A stretch of 64,000 nt of DNA, from contig OZ023274.1 in the NCBI GenBank assembly GCA_964007475.1, forward strand, positions 25,000,286-25,064,285, read 5' to 3'. The stretch is from Hybos culiciformis. Its lineage: Eukaryota; Arthropoda; Insecta; Diptera; Hybotidae. Positions within the stretch are counted from its first letter, which is position 1. Every line of letters begins with the position of its first letter. Below, piece by piece: positions 36,476-49,997 of this stretch. Below the pieces are notes generated by a model, which saw only the letters and a program-made list of their open reading frames with translations, was not told the DNA's origin and searched no databases. Made by a program: the position numbers and the translations under genes.

Positions 36476-39400
36476 ACTTCCAAACTAATGTAAAATATAA
36501 AATTATGACAATATTAAAATAAATTTGACTGTACCTAACCTATATGCCAGGAATATCGTTATTTGAATTTTTGGAGTGATTTATAATTGAATTGATAGTA
36601 TAGTTTTATTTCAGTTTTCCTTAACAAAATAATTAATTACTGTCGTTTATATTAAATTTCTTGTTAATAAATAATATTTTTCTTTCTTTTCTATAATTGT
36701 TGTTAACTTAACCTTTGAAAAAAATTAACAGAACACCAAAATAGAGCTTATTGTCAGAGAATGGAAAGCTTAATTGCTTATTCTTATATTTTTTATAATT
36801 GAAAATAATTTTTTTATTGGTAAAGAACTTTTCATTAAGAGTACGTATATTTTTATAAAAATTACAATATTACATAATGATATATTTTTTAATAATTTAA
36901 TATGTTCAAAGATAATTAAGTGATTATTTTACATATATACATATATATATTATATATTATGTACGGTATATGTATATGATATTTACAATATGAATGATGA
37001 CATGAAAAAATTAAAATTTATAAAATATACCCTATACATTAAGGTGGTCATTTGTTTTCTAGTTTTTGGATACTCTGTCATATGAAAATATTTTTAACAA
37101 TAAAGTACAATACAATATAAGCAGGTGTTTTTTTCAATTCAACTTTATTAGTCTTTCCAACACTTTGTACAATTTATTAGTCTTTCCAACTTTGTACAAT
37201 CAATTATTTAATAGTTTTTCCATCAATTAGTAATATATTTTTGATCTCTATATAATTTAAATTAGTTATTTAATCCCCCATATTTTGTTCCCCTGCAGTT
37301 TATGTTGTGAAAAAAGGTCACCTATACTATACGTAAGAAAAAAATTTCTTCTTTCGTTTCATCTTCTTACAATTTATTTTCAACTATAATACCTCATAAA
37401 GAAAAATCTTTCTTCTGTTCAAAATTATGCTATGTGAGGTAAAGTGTTATGATGAAATATTACACATAATATATGTAATTATTCCAAGAAATTGAACATA
37501 ATGAGATGAATTTTAAAGAGACTTATTAAAAATATTAATTTCATTCATTTTTCTTTCAAATTAGATCTTTTAATGTTTATTGTTATTATGTTTATAAATA
37601 AAATCATGTAAAATTAAAATATGATAGTTAATTACAAAAAAAAAAAATACATTAAGTATACATAAAAATTATGTATCTCTATTTCAAAATGCATTGACAT
37701 GATTTTAAAAATTATGGATTTTAGAGATAATAAGATAACTAAGTTAAGTTACATAAGTAAATAATTTTTGCATTTTCTGAATCATGGTATGATGTGGATT
37801 TTATTACGGAGTAATTCAGATTCAGAATTTTCTCAATTAAATATGTAATCAAATAATACACTAATTAATCTGAATTATCATAAATTGTACAATTTTGTTT
37901 GATATTAAATATTACTTAAATATGATATTCATATATATCTATTTATATAATGTATATATTTCATATAATTTGTTTTCATATAATTTGTTCATTATGATGA
38001 TGGCATATTTTATTCGATTTTGGCTGATATGAAAAGAAATTTAACCAGTAAGTTTTTTTTTGAAATTTTGGACTGGGTGGCGAAAATTTAACCCCGCTCA
38101 GGCCTCCACCCTTACTAATTTCATTCAACTTAATTGAATATGTTTTTGTTAATGTCCATTATTTGGGACTTTATAATATTTTCTTATTTTACACACAAAT
38201 TTTTTTTTATTATCATCGATACTCTTTTATATACGAATAGAATCAATTACTAAATAAATTATAGATTAAATTGTCAATGTAATGGTAAAAATATCATCGT
38301 AACAAAATGTTTAAAATTAAAAAAAAAATAAAAACGTTCACAAAATAAGAAAAACATAATTTGAAGTCTTAATGTTTTTCAAAAGTGAAAATCATAGTGC
38401 GATCGAAAAAACTTGTTTAAAGACTTTATGAAGTATGACATCGAGTGATGCTATATTATTTATCTATTTATCGGATTGCTAAGATAGCTGTCATTAAAAA
38501 ATAATAATCCTTTAATGGTTAACTTTTAATACACACAAACTATAAAATATCTTTTTATGTCAATTTCTGTATACATTTTAATTTCAAACTATTAACAAAT
38601 AATATTTCTTATAATAGATTTTTATTTTTTACCTACATACCTGTAAAAATATCTAAAAGGAAATGTCTTCTTATGTTTCCATTTCCTGGAATATACTATT
38701 TTCATTTCTTCTTTCTTAATAGTACAATTTTTAAAATCGCTTGAAAACATTGTTTTTTTTTAAACCTACATCAAGTAATATAATACATACTATTTTTACA
38801 TAATAATGTAACAGCTTTCAGTTCTATACTTTAATATGTATATAGATAGTACTCAAAACTTTGTATTTAAATCCACTTTCAATATTTGAAGTGAATGTTA
38901 TATTTGTCATAGAAGGCTTTAAGAGTTTTTATTCTCATATTATAAGTTCTCTTTACTTGGTTCCTCATTATATTCGCAAAAAGTTTTTAATGACCAATCA
39001 GAAATAAAAAATTGGACAGAATATATGAAACGAAACGTTTTTAGTTAAATATAGTGTATGTATGGAAAACTTTATGTTCCTCAGTGCAGTGGAAGAACTG
39101 AAAGGTTAAAAAATACAAAAGTATGTAAGGCCAAACTATGATCTTGTAGTATGTAGTATATTCAAGATGATTAAATATCAAGCTTAAGAAAGGTTAATGT
39201 TAAGAATTATGTTACATATTATACAAGTAAAAATTTAAAACATAATATTGTATGCAATATAAGTAGATAAAAGAAAATGTTGGTTTTTATTCATGAAAAC
39301 GAGTTGTTGCCAAGGACAATTCACTAACTTTATGAATAAGTGAAATAATTTTAAAATGTATGTAGTCCTTCAAAAAAAAACTTCAATTTTTTATTTTACT

Positions 39401-40084
39401 ATTTATGTGCAATATTATGTACATTACGTGCAATGTAGGCAATGGTTAAAAAAGGATATTATTATGTATTATTATTTTTATGAATTTCTTTATTATAATG
39501 CCTGCTTCATGCACAAGTAAAAGGTGCATTTATTTTTTAATGCATTTCCGCATATAAATATACTTTTTACATGTATATTGTGTATATAAAATTTGTATAT
39601 TATGTATTTTGTATATATTCATGTATTTATATGTTTTATTAATATATAAAAATATTAGTACGGAAGAAATAAAAAAAATCGTCCTTTATTATTTTTGTCT
39701 TATATTTATAACAAAATTTGATTTTCTAAAATCTAAAGGAAACTAAACATTTGTGATATAATGGAAAAAATTATTCGTTTACTAGAAAATATTTTAAATA
39801 AATTAGTCAATTTTTGGAAATATTACTGAATCTTTGTTTAATTATTGGAAATAATTTCGTAATATTATATCTAATATGAAATGCCTCTTATGCAGTTTGT
39901 AAAACACTAGACACATTTGTTTGAGAATTGAGATGGCAGTGGCAGTTAATTAATTATTTATATTAATTTTTCAATAACTTTCAATAATAATAATCGGATT
40001 TTTCAAGCACTATTCAAGGAATTTAATTTTTATCATGCTTAATAAACAATGATTAATACAGTTTATATAAATCCTTTTCAGACT
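36476..40084. other. Long A+T-rich intergenic sequence
   Basis: No open frame of note, repeat termini or RNA gene recognised over about 3.6 kb. Confidence 0.5.
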
Positions 40085-40196
40085 TACTGAATAAATTATT
40101 TATTTCAATTTGAACTTTAGATAGTTGATGAATTTCATTTCCAAATCACCTATTAAATTTTTATTTAATAAATCTTATAATACATTCATATACATG

Positions 40197-40250
<54 letters not shown>

Positions 40251-41117
40251 GAAAGTACAAACAATAAAATTAGAACCAGATAAATTAATTTATTTTTAAA
40301 TTTTTAAATAATTAATAATTTTAATTATAGTTTTGGCTCTGTGGTAATAAAGTGTTACATGAGGACTGATTGGTGACTTGGGAATAATTGAGTTTATTCG
40401 GCCACAATAATCAACCCAACAAACAGAACCCTTTGCTAGATTAGGAATTTGGATGGATTATGTTGTTGTTTGATTTTTTCAACATGATTTTCAATCCAGT
40501 CAAATTAAGTGTTCTAACTAGTTGATTGTTTCTAACTAGTTGATTGTTTTTTTTTTTTTCAAAATCTAGTTTGAACAAAGGATGTTGTGTTCTATACGTA
40601 TATGCTTTGGGAGTGACGGCAGAAAGTTAATAATTATGGACTAATATAGTTAGGCTAATAAAATTGATTACATGTAGAATTTTATGTGAATTTGAACTAT
40701 TTTCAATAGTTGTTCATCAAGATGTAATAATTCTATTGCAATAAAAACTATTGAATGAATTGTACTAAGTCATTTATATGATCTAGCCTAGATTATTACT
40801 TTTAATATGATTTGAATTTTATTAAACATTGTGCCTTTCATTTTAGTTATATTAGAATATCGAAGTTAAATTTAAAAAAAAAAACAACAATTGATTTGTC
40901 ACTTATTACTAAGTAAAACATAATCTTTTCAATAATTCAATAGTCTCAGAAAGTCGGAACCTTTTTGGTATACAAAACTTCTTTGAACAAAGCCTCTTTG
41001 AACATTAAATTTACTTAACCGCCAAACGTTTCAATAACATTTAGATCATTTTCAGAACACAGAATTGGTACACCATTGCTCTTTCTTTCGTGTGCAATAT
41101 TTATAACTATTCCATAT
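40085..41117 (-). pseudogene. Partial decayed copy of the Myb/SANT-like gene
   Basis: Minus-strand 41117-41015 parallels exon 2 of the gene at 44631-46340: after TTTTAG it reads IWNSYKYCTRKKE, a one-base frameshift, then NGVPILCSENDLNVIETFGG and a stop. The functional gene has LWSDAILKTRKKI, NGAPIRFSENDLRIIDIFGG. About 0.9 kb further on, 40145-40085 parallels exon 4 (tgaaattcatcaactatcta and ttgaaataaataatttatt against the functional tgaaattcgtcaaatatcta). The order and strand of exons are kept; exon 3 is not recognisable between them. The frameshift and stop make it a pseudogene, most likely from a tandem duplication. Confidence 0.75.
40196..40250. repeat. (TAA)n microsatellite
   Basis: About 18 perfect taa units, within the pseudogene interval. 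Confidence 0.95.
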
Positions 41118-41283
41118 CTAAAAGAAATTATAAGTAAAAAAAAATCTTGAACATTTAATATCAAGCACTCCCAATAAAAAGAATCATCTATTAAAAAATT
41201 TTAATGGGCATGTGGTCGGTATGTTGTTTTTAGTAGTATAGAATTTAGATCGCTAAATGGAATATTATATGCGTCAATGCACA

Positions 41284-41388
41284 TGCAATCATTAAATGCT
41301 TCATTCCATTCATTAAATGCCTCTTCCATTCATTAAATGCCTCTTCCATTCATTAAATGCTTCATTCCATTCATTAAATGTTTCATAT
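41284..41388. repeat. Short tandem repeat, unit about 26 bp
   Basis: About four to five copies of ccattcattaaatgc(c/t)tc(t/a)tt. Non-coding. Confidence 0.85.
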
Positions 41389-41671
41389 TGAATATTCCGT
41401 AATACCTATATCCACAATAATTTCTGCAAAAAATCGTTCCGAAACTCTATTTTATTTTTAATAAATCTGTAAAGGGAAATTTAAAATAAAATATCCGGAA
41501 AAAATTTTTGTATGGTAATATCCACAAAGTTTCCGGAAAAATCGTAATATCCGGAAAAATATTGAAGTGCGAACAAGGTATTAGGTTTATAACTACATAT
41601 ATGCAATGAGAAGATCAGTGGTGGAAGTGGAAGAAAAGTGAAACTTTTGTATGCAAATACGATAATTAGAC

Positions 41672-42174
41672 CAGGGCTGTGGAGTCGGAGTCGGAGTCGT
41701 GGAGTCGGAGTCGGACTCGGTTGTAATTTTTGCTCGTTAAGAGTCGGAGTCGGAGTCGACAAAATAAAGCCGACTCCGACTCCGACTCCAAATGTATTAA
41801 ATTTAAAGTATACTCGACCAAAACTTATTAAATTAAATAAAACATTTTTATAATTATATTTCTATAATTAAATTTAACAAAGCAACAACCAACTGTCTGG
41901 CACAGAAATCCAATAAAAATATATTATCACGATTTTTGGCTTACCGGGAAAATTACGGGAAGTACCCTTTTATGTTCATATTAAAGTTTATGGCAATTTC
42001 TATTTTTTATAATTGTTGGTGCGGGTACAGAAAGTATAGTACATTGGTATCAGACAGAGAGTCAAAGTAGTCAAAGTAGGAGTCGGAGTCGGAGTCGGAG
42101 TCGCCAAAGAAAAAAATGAGGAGTCGGAGTCGGAGTTGGAGTCGGTAATTTTGTTGACCGACTCCACAGCCCTG
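41672..42174. mobile_element. hAT MITE with GTCGGA subrepeats, target duplication AATTAGAC
   Basis: Ends CAGGGCTGTGGAGTCGG and, inverted, CCGACTCCACAGCCCTG; perfect 8-bp flanking repeats AATTAGAC (41664-41671 and 42175-42182). Inside both ends are runs of the hexamer gagtcg. Open frames over the hexamer runs on both strands are repeat shadows. A truncated relative lies at 33281-33373. Confidence 0.93.
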
Positions 42175-42206
42175 AATTAGACAAACTTAAAAATCAAAGG
42201 TGTTAG

Positions 42207-42676
42207 TGCCGTTTCCTTGAAACTGTCAGAATGGGCTGAAACTTGGAGGGGGGGTAGAGGCGGTGCCCAAACTTCCAAAACTGAAATCAGTTTTTGGGGC
42301 TCGGGCCCCGTTTCGGAGATAGAGCCCTCCAAAATTTTCATACATTTTTGTATGGGAAATTTTTTTTTTGCCCGATTGGCCCTATTTTTGGGAAAAGGGT
42401 AAAGGGGGTGCCCCAAAACAAGAAGGGGGGTGGGGGCGTCGGGCGGGCGGTCTGGTGGTTGGTCAGTGGGATTTGCGGCGCTCTACAAAAAAATGGGGCA
42501 AATCGAGCAAAAAAAAAAAAATTGCCCATACAAAATGTATGAAAACTTTGGGGGGCTCTATCTCCGAAACGGGGCCCGAGCCCCAAAAACTGATTTCAGT
42601 TTTGGAAGTTTGGGCACCGCCTCTACCCTCCCTCCAAGTTTCAGCCCATTCTGATAGTTTCAAGGAAACGGCACTT
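42207..42676. mobile_element. Foldback element with arms of about 160 bp
   Basis: The left arm begins GTGCCGTTTCCTTGAAACTG and the right arm ends with the same sequence inverted (GTTTCAAGGAAACGGCAC). The arms stay nearly identical through gggctgaaacttggaggg, aactgaaatcagtttttggg and tccaaaattttcatacat. The loop is G-rich (about 42400-42480). Flanks are tta on the left and ttta on the right, so the duplication is unclear. It sits 24 bp beyond the hAT MITE target duplication. No transposase; superfamily unassigned. Confidence 0.85.
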
Positions 42677-44630
42677 TAGCCAAATCAAATAAAATAAAAT
42701 TAAATTCTTCATTGTAATATTAATATTTGAAACAGTTTCTTATTCTTTCAAATTTTAAAATGTATGAAATTTTTGTTGAACCTATCCATTTTTTTCTTAA
42801 TTGAAAAAAAAAACTCAAAAATGTACTCTTAATAGTAATTGACATTTGAAAGATACGAGACTATTTTTTTGTAAACAATAAATTTTTAATTCATTTAAAA
42901 AATCATGGAAAAAACAAATCATCAAACCAACGATGAACTTACAAATAGGCAAATTAAGTTCAAGCTCAAGCCTAGGGAAAAAAATTATTTGGAATAATAA
43001 TTTTAGCAATAATTATAAGCGGCATCGGCAAGTGTGTAAAAATGTAAATAACTATTCGTAGATTTATTTAAAAAATTGACCAAGAAATAAATAAATAAAA
43101 TAAAATACTAAATTTAAATGTGTATTTCCGACAATTTTTTAATAGTGATTAATTACTATTACAGGAGGCATTATGCATTATGTTTATGTGTAAATCAGTC
43201 AAAACATAATTGTGTGCAGTACTAATTTACTAATTTATTATTGATAAATAACAGAAAAACAAAGCGATATGAAACGTGTATGAAACTAAAACTTATTTAT
43301 ACTGATGATTTTATTAATATTTTAACTTTGAGTCACAATCACAATAACTACAAGCTAATTGACAGAAGAAATATAATAAATAAATAATTATCCCCCCCCC
43401 CCCCCCCAACTCCAATCATCAACCCCAATAAAAATGTAAAACCTAAAAATACTACGGTTTGTTTGAGTGAATTATAAAAACTGAGAGAATATATATAGAC
43501 TCAGATAAAATTAAAGTTTTTTTTGAGAAAATTTGAGATGCAATAAAATGTCTCAAACATTAAGATAGAACATAAGAAGAAAAATACCACAGATAAAAGA
43601 TAATTCTATCTCACTCATCAATCATAAAAAATAAACATTGTAACCAAGTATGCATTTAATATTATTCAATTGGTATGATATGCAAATAAACTGTTAAATT
43701 TCGAATGAAAATATTAAATTAATCTGAGTTTTACGTTTAGATTAAATCGAATAAAAGCTGTATTTTTTAACATGAGCACTCTAAGTTATTTAAAACATAA
43801 GGCAACATTTCACAACTCGTTCAAATTGAAGTAGATGAGTTCTTAGATATTTTGATCCGTGCCGAATACACCGACATATATAAAGAAAGAGATATTAGTT
43901 CTATAGATAATAACATACTACAAAATGATATTTTTAAGTTTTATCTTTTGTTTTAGTAGTATGGAGCAAATTTGATTTCAAAATGGGTAAAAAAAAAAGT
44001 TACTAGGGTGTTAACAATTCCAAACGAAATAACAAAATAATATCAATATTAGTTAAATGAAAGAAAAAAGGAATGATCTTTTTCTTGGATAGAAATGGCG
44101 CAAATATTTGTCACCGCTAATGAAAAAATTAAGTTGAAAAATAGATCTATATGCAATTAGAGATGCAAAAGCATGAGATGCCGAGTTGATTGGATACTAA
44201 CATTTTTGATTTCCTTTTTAGCGTCTACGAAAATGTCAAACATTTATTGAGCAGCTTGTTGAATGCTTTATATTTTATATTTTATGATGATGGGATGTAC
44301 CGTATGCAAAATGAACAGACCAAAAAATGTAAGACTTCTTATACAATGTAAAAGGTTGAAAGTAAAATATTACTGCAATTAAAAGAATTATAATAAGTAA
44401 AAATAAAGACAATTTTAATTTTAATTAATTATTTTTAAAATTATTTTTTATTATAATTTGTTTTTTTTTAACAAAATCAGACTTTAATAATTTTTTTTTA
44501 ATAAATTTAGTTTTACACATTTTTATCTGAGAAAAAAAAATGAAAAATTAAAATGTTATAAATGATATTAAAATAATATCTACATATAAAATTTAATATA
44601 TCTTTTCAGATTTCTCTATTTCTGGTTGAT
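42677..44630. other. Intergenic, with a C17 run at about 43391-43407
   Basis: A/T-rich sequence apart from an uninterrupted run of about 17 C. No gene recognised. Confidence 0.45.
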
Positions 44631-46340
44631 TCACTTCAATTTATTAATTAAAATTCTTAACAAATTATTTGTTTCCATTTGAGCTTTAGATATTTGACGA
44701 ATTTCATTTAAAGTGTCCTTTTGGATTTCTAGCATTTCATTATTAAATGAATTTTCAAAATCCTTTATCTGGAAGGTTAAATTTTATTTTTAATCAACTT
44801 CGTACATGTATGAAACAATACTAAACAAACAATGAAAATAAGAAGCGTAGTTTAATTTATCCTTTAAAAAACTAACTTCAACTTAGTTCAAGAAACTACT
44901 AGCCTTCATAAAATCTAAAGCACTATCAAATTTCTTAACATCACGGAGTTGCCGTAAGGCTCTGTTAATGAAAGTGAATCGTACATAAATTGAAACGAGA
45001 ATTGTCCATTATATACTCATTTTATGGTTAATAATTATGTACACAAGGTCATAGATTGAAGCGGCCAATTGAACTTCTTTACAAGCTGGCTATGACATAT
45101 AATTTATATAATTATTTTCTTTTTATAGATTTCACCAGATTATATAATCATACGTTTGAAAAATACGTTTGAAAAATAAATTAAATAAATATACCTCTGA
45201 AGGAATTTCATGTGTATTTGCACTTCTTTCGTTTTTGGTTATAATAATTGGTTTTTTATCAATATGTATTATATCTATTGGATCTTCTTCAATTGAAGCC
45301 ATTGGCGGTTTATAAGGATGAATTTTACTTAAGTCACTCTTACATTCTGGAATTTCATCTAAATCAGTATTATTGGAATAATCAATATGAGTTTTATCAT
45401 AGCTTTCACCACTAATTTTATTTCCATCAGAGACATCAAATTCATCACGAGAATCATCAAGTGAAATTGTTTCAAAGAATTTTGATTCTTCGGAGTTTCC
45501 TAAAAAAATGATTTCCAATCAATTGAAATAATCTGAAAAATAAACCAACGAATGGGTATTTCTTTCAGAACCTTTATCATCAATATAGCCTCTATTGTAT
45601 ATGCACATTAAATTATCTTCTCCACCAAAAATATCTATAATTCTTAGATCATTTTCAGAAAAACGAATTGGTGCACCATTACTATTTCTTATTTTCTTTC
45701 GCGTCTTTAATATGGCATCACTCCACAACTAAAACAATTAAAGTTATTTACATATATGTATTACGAAAAATACCATAAATTATAAAAATTACATATTTTG
45801 GTTTTCAGCTTAAATGCTCTAAATCTAATTACATGAAAAAAATCTTAAAATTGGTTTTTATTTCTTATTTTTTTTAATTATTTCTAATTGTAGGGAGAAT
45901 ACAGCTTTTCAATAACGCACAAAAATAAACAAAACAAGAAACAACAAGTCAGCGAAAAACTGAAAAATTTATTTGTTATTTTGATTAATGAATATTGCTC
46001 TTGTAATGGTAGATAAAGGTTTTTATGAAGTATCCAAACGCAGATTTTATCGATTATGAAAAATTGAAGGTAGATAGATCCGTCGTGTCTAATTTTGTTT
46101 TAAAAAATAAAAAATAACAAGGATTTGTAAGGAGAATCCAATCGCAGTAATTACCTTTTTCCATTGACATACTTCTTTTGGTGGTCCAATTTGATTCAAT
46201 TCCTGTGCTATATTTTTCCACATTCTTTTATAATGTTTTTTACTCCTATCTTTACTTTTATAGAATCTTTCTACTCTTGACATTAGCAAATCCCTTTGCT
46301 CTACCAATGGTCTAACTGGTGTTTTTTTAATAACGTTCAT
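44631..46340 (-). CDS. Myb/SANT-like DNA-binding domain protein
   Basis: Four exons on the minus strand: 46340-46155, 45728-45572, 45499-45195 and 44768-44631, with phases 0, 1 and 0, giving 261 residues. Residues about 12-78 form a Myb/SANT-like helical domain with the expected Trp/aromatic spacing: LMSRVERFYK, KRMWKNIAQELNQIGPPKEV, CQWKKLWSDAILKTRKKI. This domain type is common in insect regulatory and transposase-derived proteins and binds DNA. A central acidic, Ser/Asp-rich region (about 115-200) follows, then a C-terminal amphipathic helix (EMLEIQKDTLNEIRQISKAQ onward) suited to dimerisation. An AG acceptor with a T11 tract lies 7 bases before the ATG, so a 5' untranslated exon is likely. 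The exon 2 donor (AAAG|GTTCTG) is weak but is the only phase-1 choice. A decayed copy lies at 40085-41117. Target genes are unknown. Confidence 0.82.
44883..44961 (-). other. Exon-like open stretch in the last intron of the SANT-like gene
   Basis: On the minus strand, AACAG is followed by an open stretch, ALRQLRDVKKFDSALDFMKA then SSFLN and TAA, with ordinary protein composition and higher G+C than the intron around it. The phase does not match exon 3, so it is not a simple alternative last exon. It may be a relic from another gene. Confidence 0.25.
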
Positions 46341-46349
46341 TGTTTTCCT

Positions 46350-48970
46350 AAAAAAAAAAATTATAAATAAATTTTATTTTTATATTAAAAAATTAGGAAT
46401 TTTTAAAAATTAATTTTGTAGGTAGGTACATAACAATGGCTTAAAAATTATACATCAAAACGCTTTTGATTTCCTTTAACATTTCCCTTTAAAAAATACT
46501 AATTTCCATTGGTACCTATTGTTAAAGTATCAAATCTGGTTAGACTATGTAAGGTACCCATGGGAATAATTATTTAGTGATTCCGTAAACAAAGAGCGAT
46601 CTAACGTCCTTATTTCGAATATTAAAATGTTTTCGATATATTTTGTTCACAAATGCTGTTATGCTGCTCAGCATAATTGTGCTTTAATCTACTTTATTTT
46701 TTAAATAAAGAAGCTTTTAGGCGTTAATGCATCTTTCAAAAGCAAAAATCAAATATTTTTATATTCGATACCTATTAAGTTGAGAATATAGTTCACTGTA
46801 ACAACTTGGATATTTATTTTATATCAAATAGGTAATTTTAAAAGTTCCATACAAAAATCTGTAGCCAAAAAATAAAATTGTGATATTTTTGGTTACAATG
46901 CATTTTAGTTTGATCAAATACTTTTCATGAATACTGAATATTCACTAGAAGAGTAGATATGTCTTATAACTTATTCAGTAAAATCTGTAAAATTATGCTG
47001 TTTTGTAATACCTATCATTAGGTTTCCTGAAATTCACAGAAATTAAAAATTATTATAAAAAATAAAATAAGAATCACTGGATTATTTGTGAAAATATTAA
47101 TTAATATCCAACCAAAACCCTTTATCTAACTTCGAACAGTAATGGTATCTACTTTAACAAAATCTCGGGAAAATAAATTAATACAAAAATAAACTTTCAA
47201 TTCCACTCAAGAGACTACTTTTATGTATAAAAATTTTGTGTCGTGTCATTTATGTTGCATGACAGCATTTTAAGAAACAGTCCCGAAAATCTCAACTAAT
47301 CAAAATAACTATATATTGTAATTGAAATAAACATAAATTTTGTGGCACTGAATTGTTTTGTTTTTTTACAAACTGGTTCACGATTTCAATAATGTCCCTC
47401 TTGAACTACTTAAACGGGTTAACTATTATTTATTTTACTCCTGAACTACTTAAACGGGTGTAATTATTATTATACCATCCTTGTTTATACTTTGTAGAGA
47501 AATTGAAATTCATGTCGATTCTGGATGAGCCAAAGCTTTGAAAAACTGTAGTTATGTTAAATTATTATTTTATAAAATGTATTGGTATTGAACGGAAAAA
47601 CAGTTTAAAAATTTAATTAATTGCACATAAATATTAATTTCTTAACTGCAAGAAATTACATTAAGCTTAAGACTGGCGTGCTGGCCGCCGATTTATGAAA
47701 ATAGACTGCAATTTTACTGACTAAATTTTTTGATACCTATAAAACCTAGTATAAATTAAAATTTTGTTGGTCTAAACAATTTTCGTCGTTAGTCTCGCTT
47801 TTATATAATGTCACCCATTTTGTGCTTGTGTTGTGAATGTATCGGTTCTCGCAAAAAAAAATCTTAATTAGAAAAATATAAATGTCGACAAATACTTCTT
47901 AATAAATTATTTATTTTCCAAAATGAATTTCTATTTTGTTTTGAGTGCTTGCTTATGGATAACTCAGAAATGTGTATGTCACAATCTTCTTTTATGACTG
48001 TGTAAATTATTATTTATTTTTTTTTTTCAATACCTAAGTGAAACAATTTAGCGTAAAGTTTATATTCTCTCCTCAGTTAATAATAATAATAATGTATTGA
48101 AACTAAACTGACTAATTTTAATTTTTTTAATGAAATTTTAAATTCCATAAAAGTTAAGTATTAAGTAAATAATTTAAGCCTAAAAAAATAAAGAATTTTA
48201 AATTTAATACTTTGCTGGGCATATTCATATCTTTTTTATAATTATTGTACCTACAAGCTACAATTACTTATGTTATGTAGGTTCAAACCCCAAACAATGA
48301 GTAATTTAATTTTTCTATTCATTTTTTTGATTAAAATAGTTTTCTTAGGGTTTTTTGTTGAACCACACATTGTTTTTGTTATTGCGAAAAAAAAAATTAA
48401 CTCGGAAATTTTTCTGCTTCCTGTACTGAACATTATCTATGTAGAGACATTTCATTTGAACGAGATGGCAAATATTACGAAAAATATTTTTTTTTCTTGA
48501 AATAATAAAAATTTAATTAACCTTTATTCGTTCAGTTCAGCTTTCTTAAATTTTTATTTCTAATTGATTTAAAAAACAAAAAGGTAGGTATCACCACAAA
48601 ATAAAAATTTGCGATAATTTATTATTATTAAATTCACAAACAACAACGCGATATAAAATTGAACACTGAACTGAAGTGACAATTACGAACGAAAACAAAA
48701 AATATATCGATACACAGATTTTTGTGTATGTACATGTTGGGTGAAATACAAAAAAAAATTATGAACTCGGAAAAGAATAGTCGTTCAGTAGTCGACACCA
48801 TGTTAAATAATACACTTATATTTATTGCGATTGCACGTAATTTTTTGAGTAAAAGTATCAAATCGATACATTTTTTTTGTTCACACAAAAAAATATTCTC
48901 CTCTTGTGTTGAGTGATTTTTATATTCATGGAATATAATAATCGAATAGAATAGGAGTTTTTTTTTAACA
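46350..48970. other. Intergenic, nothing firm recognised
   Basis: A/T-rich. Near 47390-47465 a short direct duplication (gaactacttaaacgggt) is seen. Open frames at 48251-48500 and 48634-48916 overlap on opposite strands and look like chance. Confidence 0.45.
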
Positions 48971-49997
48971 TCTTCTATTATATAAAAGCGAAGTTGTCTC
49001 TTTGTCTGTTTGTCTGTTCCGAATAGGCTCCTAAACCGCTCAACCGATCGTTTTAAAACTTACACCAGGTGTTTGTCTCAGGTCGGGGTCGTTATAGGCT
49101 ATTTTAAAATTTGATTGGCCTTCACCCAGGGAACTTTCCCGTGGGCGGACTTCGAAACATCGTCCGATTTCATTCAATTTTGGTACGTAAATAGAGGAAC
49201 TGATTACACACAAATTTCGTAATAAAAAATTTGTTCACCTACCCAGGGACCTTCCTGGGGGCGGACTTTAAAAGTTCTTCTGATTTCATTCAAATTTGGT
49301 ACGTAAGAAGAGGAAATAAATTACAAACAAATTTCGTAACAAAAAATTTGTTGACCTCCTACCCAGCGGCCTCCTACGCAGGGACCTCCTACCCAGGGAC
49401 CTTCTACCCAGAGACCTCCCTTAAGGCCGGACTTGAAAAATTCGTCCGATTTGATTCAAATTTGGTACGTAAGAAGGGGAAATAATTACACACAAATTTC
49501 GTAACAAAAAATTTGTTGACCTCCTATCCAGGGACCTCGCCTCGGGGCGGACTTTAAAAGTTCGTCCGATTTCATTCCAATTTGGTATGTAAAAAGAGGA
49601 ACTGATTACACACAATTTTCGTAATAAAAAATTTGTTCACCTACCCAGGGACCTTCCTGGGGGCGGACTTTAAAAGTTCTTCTGATTTCATTCAAATTTG
49701 GTACGTAAGAAGAGGAAATAATTACAAACAAATTTCGTAACAAAAAATTTGTTGACCTCCTACCCTAGGGGAGGACTTCAAAAGATCGTCCGATTTCATT
49801 CAAATTTGGTATGTAAAAAGAGGAAATGATTTCGCAGCAAAAAATTTAATTGTCTATCAGTCTGACAACAAAAATTCCACTTAGAAAAATAAATCATTCG
49901 GAGTCCGTAGCTGAGCACGGGTTATTTATATAAATGGCTATATTATATAAATGTCACATCATTGAAACCACAACAACGTGTGTTCGGGTACAGCTAG
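48971..49997 (+). mobile_element. Non-autonomous Helitron-like element, insertion A|TC...CTAG|T
   Basis: The left end TCTTCTATTATATAAAAGCG is preceded by A. The right end GTGTTCGGGTACAGCTAG is followed by T, the usual Helitron A/T junction. Inside is a run of roughly 190-bp tandem units built from ggcggacttt, tcgtccgatttcattcaaat, ttggtacgtaagaagaggaa and cacaaatttcgtaacaaaaa. The stretch gaataggagtttttttttaa just left of the TC is also present at the 51.42-kb copy, so the true 5' end could lie further left. No Rep/helicase is present. Confidence 0.65.

Noticed and set aside
35804..36493. Open frames reading RGYNKNFCYN / AVITKIFVIT
   Set aside because: They are translations of the palindromic repeat, equal on both strands.
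40345..40480. Open stretch on the minus strand containing GSVCWVDYCGRINSIIPKSP
   Set aside because: It has protein-like composition, but no splice partner or family was recognised; not enough support to call an exon.
41481..41853. Open frames with PTPTPR or GVGVGL repeats
   Set aside because: They are translations of the gagtcg hexamer runs inside a hAT MITE.
42177..42679. Overlapping open frames on both strands
   Set aside because: They lie within the foldback element; the two arms give mirror-image translations.
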